Part shown: positions 35,560 through 44,785 of the stretch, in pieces
Layout: every line of letters starts with the position of its first letter
Position numbering within the stretch: the stretch's first letter is position 1
Source of the DNA: Neostethus bicornis
Lineage: Eukaryota; Chordata; Actinopteri; Atheriniformes; Phallostethidae
NCBI GenBank assembly: GCA_902685375.1
Contig: LR738557.1
Location: 1,550,001-1,614,000 of the forward strand
Reading direction: 5' to 3'
Length of the DNA: 64,000 nt
Translations under genes and position numbers: made by a program
The notes under the pieces: model-generated
Database searches by the model: none
Seen by the model: the letters and a program-made list of their open reading frames with translations, nothing else
Told to the model about the DNA's origin: nothing

Positions 35560-36225
35560 GTCAGTTATGTCTGTGAATGAGAGGGATCCAAATGGAAAAG
35601 TGAGGTTACAGGGAGAAGAGATAAAGAAGGTGGAAGATTTTAAGTATCTAGGATCAACAGTCCAGAGCAATGAAGAGTGTGGAAGAGAGGTGAAGAAGCG
35701 TGTTCAGGCAGGCTGTAACGGGTGAAGAAAAGTATCAGGTGTAATGTGCGACAGAAGAGTTTCAGCGAGAATGAAAGGGAAAGTGTACAAAACCGTGGCG
35801 AGACCGGCGATGCTGTTTGGTCTAGAAACAGTAGCACTGAAGAAATGACAGAAAGCAGAGATGGAGGTAGCACAGATGAAGATGCTGAGGATCTCTCTGG
35901 GAGTGACCAGGATGGACAGGATTCGAAATGTGTACATCAGGGGAACAGCACATGTTAGAGGTTTTGGGGATAAAGTTCGAGAGGCAAGATTGAGATGGTT
36001 TTGACATGTGCAGAGGAGAGAGAGAGAGAGTACATAGGAAGAAGGATGCTGGATTTGGAACCACCAGGAAAGAGGACTAGAGGAAGGCCAAAGAGGAGTT
36101 TCATGGACGCAGTGAAGGAAGACATGAAGATAGTTAGTGTGACCAAAGAGGATACAGCAGATGGGGTTAGATGGAAGAGGCTGACTTCCTGTGGCGAACC
36201 CTGAGGGGGAAATGCCGAAAGAAGA
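35560..36225 (+). mobile_element. RTE-type retrotransposon fragment
   Basis: Same family and same arrangement as the 25.7-kb copy: GTGAGGTTACAGGGAGAAGAG, KVYKTVARPAMLFG-like frame, SLGVTRMDRI, HVRGFGDK, GRPKRSFMDAVKEDMKIVSVTKEDTADGVRWKRLTSC. It ends near 36225 in GCCGAAAGAAGAAG. It is 5' truncated with frame breaks. Confidence 0.8.
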
Positions 36226-36249
36226 AGTTAGTCACCTTCTTAACTATCT

Positions 36250-36610
36250 TTTTTGGGTTGGCGGGGGGTGCCGGAGTCCATCCCAGCTGATTCATGGAGA
36301 GGGGCAGGGTACACCTCGAACAGGTTGCCAGTCTGTTGCAGGGCCACACACATACAACCATACACAAACACACACACACTCATTCCTGAGGGCAATTTGG
36401 CACCAGCCAATCAACCTAACATGCATGTTTTTGGAGGGTGGTAGGAAACCGGAGTACCCGGAGAAAACCCACGCAGACACCGGGAGAACATGCAAATTCC
36501 ACACAGAAAGGCCAGTGTTCCAAGCCTTATCCCCACCTAGGACTTGAACCCACAACCTTCTTGTCGTGAGGCTCCTATGCTACCCACTGCACCACCATGC
36601 CACCCAGGTA
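36250..36610 (-). repeat. Ubiquitous fish interspersed repeat, near full copy
   Basis: Reverse orientation: GTGCCGGAGTCCATCCCAGC, GAACAGGTTGCCAGTCTGTTGC, CCAATCAACCTAACATGC, TTTTTGGAGGGTGG, GAACATGCAAATTCC and GCACCACCATGCCACCC. It lies between receptors B and C. Confidence 0.8.
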
Positions 36611-37032
36611 AATACATATTGAAGAAATTTTCATTACAAGTAGGATGTTTTTAATTATATAGATTTTGCACCAGTATGTGTAAAAAACTTTGTGCCATAT
36701 GTTGTTTGAAACTAAAGTAAATTATGACTTTTCATCTTCTATTTTTAACTCAAAAGCTATTAAAGCTTTTTTTTTTCTTGTGTTCAGTGAAAAAAATAGC
36801 GTGGCTTTATTTTTAATTGAATTGAAGATACTTTATTCATACCCAAATTTTGATTTGCTTGCAGAACATTGTACCCCTGACATAAGCTACAGGAAGCAGA
36901 TAAAAGATCTACAGAAAAACCAGTTTAAAGTCTGTTACCAGGAAATATTACATTCATATTCAAAACATTTGCTGACACAACACCAGCAGTGAAAGTTTCT
37001 CTTGGATTATTTCACTATCTTGGAATAACAAA

Positions 37033-40000
37033 ATGAAGAGTTTCTTTCTTCTCCTCTTTTTTTGTACAGGTGGATATGACAGTAAATTACAATCTGAAAC
37101 ATGTCTCCAGTAATGAAAACAAAATCCAACCTTCTTTTAAATTTCAGTGAATAAGACCCAAATACATGACAGTGGACACGAATGGTGTGAATTGGAGTTC
37201 ATCTGCAATCGGACAACAAATTCAGAACCAGTACTGAAGATCACCACGAAGTTAGCATCATGTCACAATCCACAAAAACAAGGTACATCTCGTCTTTATA
37301 TATCTACAGTTGTGCAGCTGCAAATCAGTTTAAAATTAAACACAACAAAAATAAATTTAGTAGAATAAAATAACAACAGACTTTAACCCACTTATATATT
37401 TAAACTGTAGAATTTGTCCTTTTTTTATTTGCTTTTTGTTCAGTGTTGTTCGGTCTGTGTGTTGTAATCAAGCGAAAACATTTGCAATTTGATGAAAAAA
37501 ACGAGAAATGGTTTTCATCATCTGCACAAATGACTAAATGTTGTGGAGGCTAGACCAACTGTTGTGCGTATATACCATATACTGTATGGTCTTTGTGAAA
37601 ACTACAACAAAGTGACTGAGACGGCAGCATAAAAAAAATGCTGTTTCAATCTTTGATCATTTAATTCTTTGAAAAATACAATAACTAAAATGTACATATT
37701 TATAATTAACGGTAATTTCCTATGGGTTTTAATTCAAGTAAAGCATAAATGATGAAATGTACAATTTTGGGGTTTTCTTTCTCCTCAAGTTGCAGGACGC
37801 TGTTCAACTACCAAAGATCTGACTGTCTACATGAATTCTGAAACTACAATTGAATGTGCAGCAGAGGATCAGGAAGAGGTTGTGTTTTTCTGTAAACAAG
37901 AAGAAAATTCATGTAACAACTTTCTCACATCATTCAATCAGTTATTGGCAATAGACAATGGTTACAGTCTGCCCATCCAGAATGTGTCCCTAAATGATGC
38001 TGGTCTCTACTGGTGTGGAGTGGAAAAAGAAGACAAGTACCAGGCGACACTGACAAAACTGACTGTTTTGACCCACCTACGTGAGTGTTTAAAAATGATA
38101 ATATCCAAAAAAAAAAAAAGAAAATATACAGTTTTTTTTCTTCAGATAGTAACACAAATGTCAGAGTCAAAAGCTACTGTAGAACAAACTTTACCGAGTA
38201 TTGTGCACGGGAAAATTGCTTTTATGGACTGATGAATGAGTGGGTAGACAAGCGGGTACGAATGGATAGATCGGTAAGCTGTCGCATTGTGCTGTTGTGT
38301 ATTTTTGTATTAATATGTTTTGTGTTTTGATGTGTGTTTAGCAGGCATTTCCAAAACGACAATTATTCTGATTGTTGGTGGACTTTTGCTGATCTTGATG
38401 ACGGCCTCCGTTTTTACCTACAGACGTAAGAATCCATCTGCCTGTCTGCCTGTCTCTCTTTCCATCTAGCTATCTATGTCACTTTTTTATATTTTATGAA
38501 ATTTCAATTCTGTGTTTCCATACATCTTTTAATGCCACAGGCCAGTAATTATTTATCCCTGTGATGGTAGAAGATTTTAGTGGGGCAGTTTAGCCCAAAT
38601 ATCTAAAAGAATTGTGCATTTTGTGATACAAGTACCAAATTTGGCATGCATGTACATTAGCATGCTGTGAACATTTTCAGATATTGGGCCACTTATAATT
38701 CTCACTTTATGTCCGCCATATTGGATTTCAAAATGGCCACCATTTGAAATATTCATTTGCGATTATCTGTGGGTCTAATGCTGCTATTGACTTGAATCTG
38801 GTGTCTAAATGCATGTTTTTGGGGGCAAAGAATCCAATGGTAACAATTTCACAGTCCAATGGTACAAATTTATTGCATAATTTGAATGCACAAATCAAAA
38901 TCAAATGCAAAAATCTAAAATTCTAAGGCACAGATATAATCCAATGCAAATCTAATCAAATGCACAATTCAATGGTAATTTTAACATAATGTTATCTTTT
39001 ACAGTCTGTTATATAATTGTATTTTGAAATTATCTAGGCAAATATTTAATTGAAAAATGATACTTTGAAAAGAATGATTTTAAGAAAGCATATTAAATGA
39101 GTGTAATTAGGTTTGTAAATGTCTTAGTTACAATTCTGATATGCTACATAGTCTAATATCTGAGGCTAGGTATATAATTATAGATACTGAAGATATTGTG
39201 TACATAAACGGTGTCATGTTATCAAGTTCAGCAATCCCACAGCTACATGTTGTGGACTCATCGTCTTGTGCAGTCCCCTTCACACACACAGAGGGCGGTG
39301 CACTGAAGGGCAGCCTTCTTGCATTTGCAGCGCCCCACACATCCTTTCTGGCACTTGCAAGAAACCAGCTCAATGCAGCTGTGAGCCGCCTCAGGTAGCC
39401 TGGTCCAGTATGGTGTGTACCGTCCTTCAGCCATTGACCAACCCCAGTTGGTGGGTGGAGGAAGCTCGGGTGCTGGCAGCAGTATCTGACCTCACACATG
39501 TCCACCTTGATACACTGCCCTCTTGACATGTTCCTCTAAAGCTGCCTTTGTTGGCGGGATCAGCTGCACATTGTTCTTCCTTGCGAAGAGTTTCTTCCTG
39601 GCCTTGTCAATGTCCGTGCATTTGCTGGTTCGATCATACAAAAGGATCACAAACCTCTCGATAATGCACATTGCATTGTTTAGTATGTCACGTGGTGCGG
39701 AGGACAGCAGCAGTAGTGCCTCAGTGAGTTCTGGCAGTACCATCCAAACTGCCCACGCAGTCTTCTTGCCATGTCTGACAAAACTGGACACAGTGTCACA
39801 TCCAGTTAGAGCGTGGAACATTGGCAGTGCACGAGCCTTCTCTCGTCCCAGTCCAGCTGCTATTTCATGTGCTGCTAGATATCGGAAACTTCGGCCTGTT
39901 CCGAAGGCCAGCCATAGTTCATCTTCTGGTTGCATCTCCTGTACCACAGACACTGCCAGCACTACAACATCGGTGTCTACAGTCCGAATGACTATTGAAT

Positions 40001-42658
40001 GGTGTCCATGCTTCGCTGCGTGAGATGCATGCAGCAACATCCGACTGTCAGCCTCTTCATGGTTACATGGGGCGAGTGAGGTCAGATCTGGTAGTAGTGG
40101 CTTGCTGAGCACTGCCTCTCCATCAGTAATGACGAGTTGCTTGTTCTCCTGGTCAAACCATTCCATGAGAGCTGCTGAGAGGAACCTGAACAGCTCGGTC
40201 TTGTTGCTGTCCACATGTAGGAAGTTCTGCCAGTTTCCTGGTATGGCTGCATTGGCCACCACACGTCTCCGCACGCCTTGTCCCCGCTTTGCACGTGTGC
40301 TACCTTTCAGTGAATCAGCAAGATAAGTATCCCAGACCAGATCTAGGCGTGACACTGTTTGCAGCTTCGTAGACATATATGGGATGAAGATCTGATGTGC
40401 ATACTCTTCAAAGGTCTTTGATCCAGCTGGCTTCAGCATCTGGACAATGGCTGCTCCATCAAGCACTATACAGGTAGTGACAGGAGTCTCTGTCTTGGCG
40501 TCGGAGACTTCTTCCAAGCATGTGATGAGATCACTCTTGGTACCAATGAAGAGGTTTTCACCATCAGACAGTGCAGGAGGACATGCCTGGTTCTCGTGAT
40601 GAAAGAACTCTTCAAGGTTTCCATCCCTCGTCTGGCAGCCAATATACAGACGTGAGAAGAGTTCACAGTCATTCTTGATGGAGGTGCACTGTTGCTGACC
40701 TTTGCTCTGGCTTCTTGGAGTGGAAGTGCTGAACACCTTCAGCTTGTTACGAGGAATGGGGTCTTCCACTGCCTTTGTTCTGTCCAGCAGACACTCTCTG
40801 GTAAAAGCCTCAAACTGCTGTTGGCCAATCTTCTTGGCATTCATCACGGTTTCCACAGCGGCAGAATCTGCTATGTCTTTTGTGTCCAGTATGACTAGAT
40901 CCTGACTGTCTTCCTCGAATGGGTTGCCCATCTCCTCTATTACACAGATGAGAGAGCGAACATCTTTTACAAATGAGGCTTGTACACTTGGCATCTGATC
41001 ATGATGATGTGTGTCTGCTGTTTGCCGTCTCCAGTATTGGTTCCCGTCCTGGAATTCCTCGATCACCCTAGCAACTTCTGGTCCTGCAACCATCCAGCGA
41101 CGAAGGGCACTAGGGTTGTCAGTGAGCCCAACTGCACCACCATCTCCTTTAATGCAGGCATTATTCTGCTCATGTGCCTGGTCAATTGGGATTGACGAGA
41201 AGACCATCTGTGTTTTCTGAACTGTGAAGTGGCCTTCACTGAATTTCCTGGCTATGTTGGGGTGTTTGGTAGTGAGTTCGGCCATGTCCTTCAGGTGCAC
41301 TGGTATCCACCTAGCATAGTGGGTATGATCTAGTGCATAGAACCAGGGGACTAGCTCTGTCAGAGCATCGAGGTACATCATCAATGATCCCTGCCTGAGA
41401 GACCTCACATACACTAGAACCAAAAGTTCTAGTTCCAGCACAGTTGCCCAGTAGCGAAACTGGGGGATGTTGTCCTGTCTCTTGCGACGAAGATATAAGC
41501 AAGCACATTGTTACCATTGGATTCCTTACCCCCAAAAACATGCATTTAGACACCAGATTCAAGTCAATAGCAGCATTAGACCCACAGATACTCGCAAATG
41601 TATATTTCAAATGGCGGCCATTTTGAAATCCAATATGGCAGACATAAAGTGAGAATTCTAAGTGGCCCAATATCTGAAAATGTTCACAGCATGCTAATGT
41701 ACATACATGCCAAATTTGGTGCTTGTATCACAAAATGCACAATAGGTTTGCTATGCTGCCCCACTATTTTGGCACCGGAACAGTTGTAGCAGTTTTCAGG
41801 CAACTAGAGACTTTAGCTTGTTGTAGTGAACAGTTGAAGATGGTAGTGACCACTGCAGCAAGCCGGTGATCACATTTAGCACCCTTCTGGTACTCCATTC
41901 GGTCCTTCAGCTTTGTGGATGTCAATGATTTTCCTGACCCTCGGTACGTGGTGGTGTTGGATAATAACAGGCTGAGCGTGGTGTGATGGTGCCAGCTGTG
42001 TGTCCTCTTTCTGTCTGTTGTCTTCTTCAAAGTGGAAAAAAAATGTGTTAAGCTGGTCAGGACGGAGATGTGATTGTGGGGCAATGGTTGAAGTGGCATT
42101 GTTTGACGTTGGTGATGTTCTGGATGGCTTTTGACGGGAGGTGGGGGCAGGTGCCGGGGGGCAGGTGTTGGTGTTAAGCATTGTTTTTCACTATTTAACA
42201 CTATTCAATATTCAACAGACTATTTAAAGTCAAACAACAAAAGAACGCGTCAAGCACAGCAGCAACAAACAAACGTAGGTTTATATTTTTAACAGGGTGT
42301 AAAAATTTTAATCAAGAAGGCACAATAATATACTGTTTTTAAACAAATTGCTGAAACTGGATTGTTTATTCTGCCTTCAAAGGAGAATCCTTACGAGGAG
42401 ACACAGGAGAACTCCCGGAAACCAGAGTTGAACAATGCAATAACCAGCATCTATGCAACAGCAACGATGCCCACAGGACAACCTGACTCGGTGAATTATT
42501 CTGAAATAAATGTTAAGACCGGGTCATCTGATACGGAGGATGTGGTTTTGAAACCCGACTCCTCTTCTTGCTTGTACTTTACTTTGAAACCCACTCAGAT
42601 TCCAGCCAGATCAACAGCAATTCAACACACCAGTCCCCTTGATGAACTTCCTAAATAA
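37033..42658 (+). CDS. Receptor C: CD300/pIgR-like transmembrane receptor, one V domain, ITIM (289 aa)
   Basis: Coding exons: 37033-37069, 37148-37282, 37796-38080, 38345-38425, 42219-42274, 42383-42658, phase-compatible. Order: signal peptide MKSFFLLLFFCT; short N-terminal Cys exon (HEWCELEFICN...SC); a single V domain (TTIEC, FFCK, NSC, DAGLYWCG); transmembrane (TTIILIVGGLLLILMTASVFTY); a basic HYLKSNN...QAQQQQ segment; and a tail with NPYEET, SIYATA, VNYSEI and CLYFTL. VNYSEI fits the ITIM consensus. The exon 1 donor (GTGGAT) is weak. No second V domain remains; a strong acceptor at 38145 leads into a non-V relic. Intron 4 (38426-42218) carries a LINE fragment split by a DNA transposon and still has proper borders, so the gene may be intact. 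The order of the downstream exons relative to A and B is conserved. Confidence 0.8.
38146..38330 (+). pseudogene. Possible relic or alternative exon where V domain 2 sits in receptors A and B
   Basis: A strong acceptor (T-rich tract, TTCTTCAG) lies where A and B have the V2 acceptor. The frame after it reads SNTNVRVKSYCRTNFTEYC and continues to a hydrophobic run (IVLLCIFVLICFVF) before a stop. It lacks the YYC, FIC and YWC landmarks of V2. If used, it would make a protein with a different hydrophobic C-terminus. A decayed V2 exon is equally possible. I left it out of the main model. Confidence 0.3.
38500..38573 (-). mobile_element. LINE reverse transcriptase fragment, downstream half (split by transposon)
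   Basis: On the minus strand it reads SSTITG, then NYWPVAL, the conserved block before the catalytic region in LINE reverse transcriptases (compare DYRPVALTS). It continues in frame from the other half at 41771-42180 once the transposon and one copy of its target duplication are set aside. The lower boundary is uncertain. Confidence 0.7.
38574..38578. repeat. Left target-site duplication of the PIN transposon
   Basis: ATTTT, repeated at 41766-41770 on the other side. Removing one copy and the transposon restores the frame of the LINE fragment across the junction. Confidence 0.8.
38579..38847 (+). repeat. Left terminal inverted repeat
   Basis: 269 bp, ending at GAATCCAATGGTAACAAT. Imperfect match to the right repeat, with scattered substitutions and a small length difference. 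Just inside it, at about 38850-38980, short CAATG/AATGCA-type motifs recur. Confidence 0.85.
39258..41510 (-). pseudogene. PIN/FEN-nuclease-like transposon protein with Cys-rich C-terminus, one internal stop, no start
   Basis: An open minus-strand frame of 751 codons from the right inverted repeat to the TGA at 39258, interrupted by one TGA (39498 region) after YQGGHV. Recognisable: QFRYWATVLELELLVL near the start; a region with conserved acidic residues, LVITDGEAV, NHEEADSRMLLHA, IRTVDTDVVVLAV and ALTGCDTVSSF; then, after the stop, LPAPELPPPTNWGWS and a dense Cys tail (SCKCQKGC, GRCKCKKAALQC, LCVCEGDC). The order E-x-A-D, D-T-D and G-C-D resembles the metal site of FEN/XPG-type PIN nucleases; this is an inference. 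I recall uncharacterised proteins of this type scattered in fish and invertebrate genomes. The frame has no ATG before the match starts, so the N-terminus is missing. Confidence 0.75.
41507..41765 (-). repeat. Right terminal inverted repeat
   Basis: 259 bp, reverse complement of the left repeat, ending CTGCCCCACT at 41765 before ATTTT. The PIN-like frame opens directly at its inner edge. Confidence 0.85.
41771..42180 (-). mobile_element. LINE reverse transcriptase fragment, upstream half (split by transposon)
   Basis: On the minus strand with breaks: LRPDQLNTFF, then VRKIIDIHKAEGPNGVPEG, then VTTIFNCSLQQAKVSSCLKTATTVPVPK. This is the N-terminal reverse transcriptase region of fish LINEs (KAAGPDGV and TTIVPVPK blocks). 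It runs up to the transposon border and resumes at 38573. Confidence 0.75.
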
Positions 42659-42936
42659 GCAAATGTAGAAGACATAGTGTCTTACTGAGGGACATGTAAT
42701 TTCTTTTACAACCCCTTCCTTCTATATGAATTAATATATCACATACAATAATGTATATGAACTGAATTTACAGGAGCTTTTTTGGAGGACTACGTATAAG
42801 TGTTTTCCCAGAGGAAAGTGGGATGGTGAGAGAGTGCGACAAGCTGTGTCCTAATTAAAGATATGACAGATTAAATCACAGCAACCCTAAATTGAATGAG
42901 TCGTTCATCATATGAATACATTAACAAATAATGAAG

Positions 42937-42942
42937 AATAAA
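42937..42942 (+). terminator. Candidate poly(A) signal of receptor C
   Basis: AATAAA 279 bases after the stop codon. Confidence 0.45.
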
Positions 42943-44785
42943 CAAAAAAGAAAGTAGACCAGCAAATGAAACCACAAGACAAAATCCATTCAGTAATTTG
43001 GGATTAACATTTGGAAATAACGTATAACTATTATTATTATTTCTTGAATTTTATTTCAAAATTTTGATCTTATATTAATGTTTGCAGTAAAAATATCTTC
43101 AAGCGCTTGGTAAAAAGGCAAATTTCTTGAGACTTTTTTAGGAAGTGGTTTGATGACAATATGAATTAACAATACCAGTTATCTTTTTAGTTTCTGTCAC
43201 ATAAAAACCATCTTGCTAATCGGATATTATAATCTTGCTGAATGTAGGAGAAGTTGAATTTTTTTCATTTTATTGCAAATTTCTACCAAGCTCAACATAA
43301 GTATTCAATTACTTTATGTTACTTTAATTATTCTTAGTACATAAGTGTTGTGTAATGCAGCTCATCCAGCTTCACACTTACTCAAAAAGTCACCTGGAAC
43401 ATAGGCAGATCTTTCTACTAAAAATGCTCTCATGCCCCCACAACAGTTGGCACAAATTTCAGTTGGTTATTATTTCTTTTATTTTAAAAGTCAATACAAT
43501 CCTATTGTTTTTAGAAAAATATTCTTCTAACTGTTGGTGAAGAGGCAAACTTTTCATAAAGAGCGCTAGGAGGAAGTGGTTGGATTGGGAAAAAACACAA
43601 CGCCACTTTTCTTTCTACTTCCTGTTGCACAAAAAACCATCACACTAATCAGACATTTCAATCTTGCAATGACTTTAAAACATAACAACATTTTTTTTGG
43701 TTAGTTGTGCACATCAATGCTAACAATAAACTAAAAATAAAGGTGTAAATGCTATTTTTGACCAATTTTTAGAACGCAAAATAACTTCATCTATTTGATG
43801 CAGCTTCTTGTTTTTCTGCAAACTTGTTGTTCTTTGAGATTAAACTAACAAATATGAATTGTGGGGGGAAAAAATTCTGTTTGCTGTATTGGTCTGTTTT
43901 ATGTCCAGGAATTTAGCTGTAACTTCTATAAAATCCTAGGAGTCCTGTCACCCGCGAGGGTCTATGGCAACTTTGCAGTGCCTGATTGATCAAAGATGAA
44001 TAGGAGGCTGAAATTCTGTCACTTTATTGTGTATTGATAGAGGACTTATTTTATCTTTTTTCAGTTTCATCCCATCTTCTATTGTACACATAATATTTCT
44101 TCTATCTGTAACAATGCCTGTTGAGACACTCTGATGCTCTAGCACATTAGCCATCTTTTAAATATCTGATTTTTTCTGATTTATTTGATTTGTATTATTC
44201 TCACGTAAAAATTATCGGAAGCTCCAGTAAGTCAGGTATAAGAATGCACATGGTAAAAATAAATTTGTGACAAATAAAAACTTGATGACACATTGTGTTG
44301 ATGAATCAGAAAGGGACTTTCATTCATTCGCTCGTATGAAGCTGTTTGATGCAAATGAGTTTTCTGTCCGAGTTTCTCTGTTTGGAATTTTGCTTTTGAA
44401 TTGGAGAGACATTTTGTTGCATAAAAACTCTCAGATGTTCTTCCCAAAGGGGTTGTGAATCTTTCTCTCAAAACTAAATGAGTTCAAAGCAGATTTCATT
44501 TTCAAAAATATGAACCAAACAGCCTCAGAAATAGAGAAAAACTACCAGGAACAGAACTGTTTGATTCATTTAATCATTTCTGTCTGTTTATGATAAAGTC
44601 TTTTTTTTCAGAGGAGAAGCTTACATTGAACCAATATGTAGGTTAAAACTTAGTTGACATTGCTTAACAAACCAAAGGCTATTTCTCTTTAAAACACAAA
44701 CCTATTGTTTTTGAAGTCTCTTCTATAAAAAAAAAAAAAAAAAAGATTGCAAGAAAAAAAAGAACATTTTCCTTCTGGCGAGTGT
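42943..44785. other. Intergenic between receptor C and cand2 3' end
   Basis: No exon or repeat family recognised. It includes the 3' UTR of cand2 on the minus strand. A candidate AATAAA for cand2 lies, on the minus strand, at about 44181-44186. A poly(A/T) run sits at 44728-44745. Confidence 0.4.

Larger units (their letters stand above)
38579..41765 (-). mobile_element. DNA transposon with long inverted repeats carrying a PIN/FEN-like protein gene
   Basis: 3187 bp. Ends are AGTGGGGCAG...CTGCCCCACT. The inverted repeats run 38579-38847 and 41507-41765 and match closely along their length, for example around CATGCTAATGTACAT, CCATATTGGATTTC and AATGCATGTTTTTGGGGG. The flanks carry the 5-bp direct repeat ATTTT (38574-38578 and 41766-41770). 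The only substantial coding content is one minus-strand frame of PIN-like type, described separately. No recognisable DDE or tyrosine transposase is present, so the copy may be a deletion derivative, or the PIN-like protein may belong to an uncharacterised transposon class. It sits in an intron of receptor C. Confidence 0.85.

Noticed and set aside
35995..36204. Short frames containing RRMLDLEPPGKRTRGRPKRSFMDAV as a host gene
   Set aside because: This is the RTE retrotransposon C-terminus repeated at several places in the window.
38085..38330. Open frame joining V1's end to a hydrophobic tail in receptor C as the main gene model
   Set aside because: The direct V1-to-transmembrane splice is in phase and matches A and B downstream. 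The readthrough version lacks V motifs and the signalling tail.
39492..41441. Calling the 649-codon frame a transposase
   Set aside because: It has no recognisable DDE, tyrosine or HUH recombinase motif. The visible motifs fit a PIN-like nuclease better, so no transposase function is claimed.
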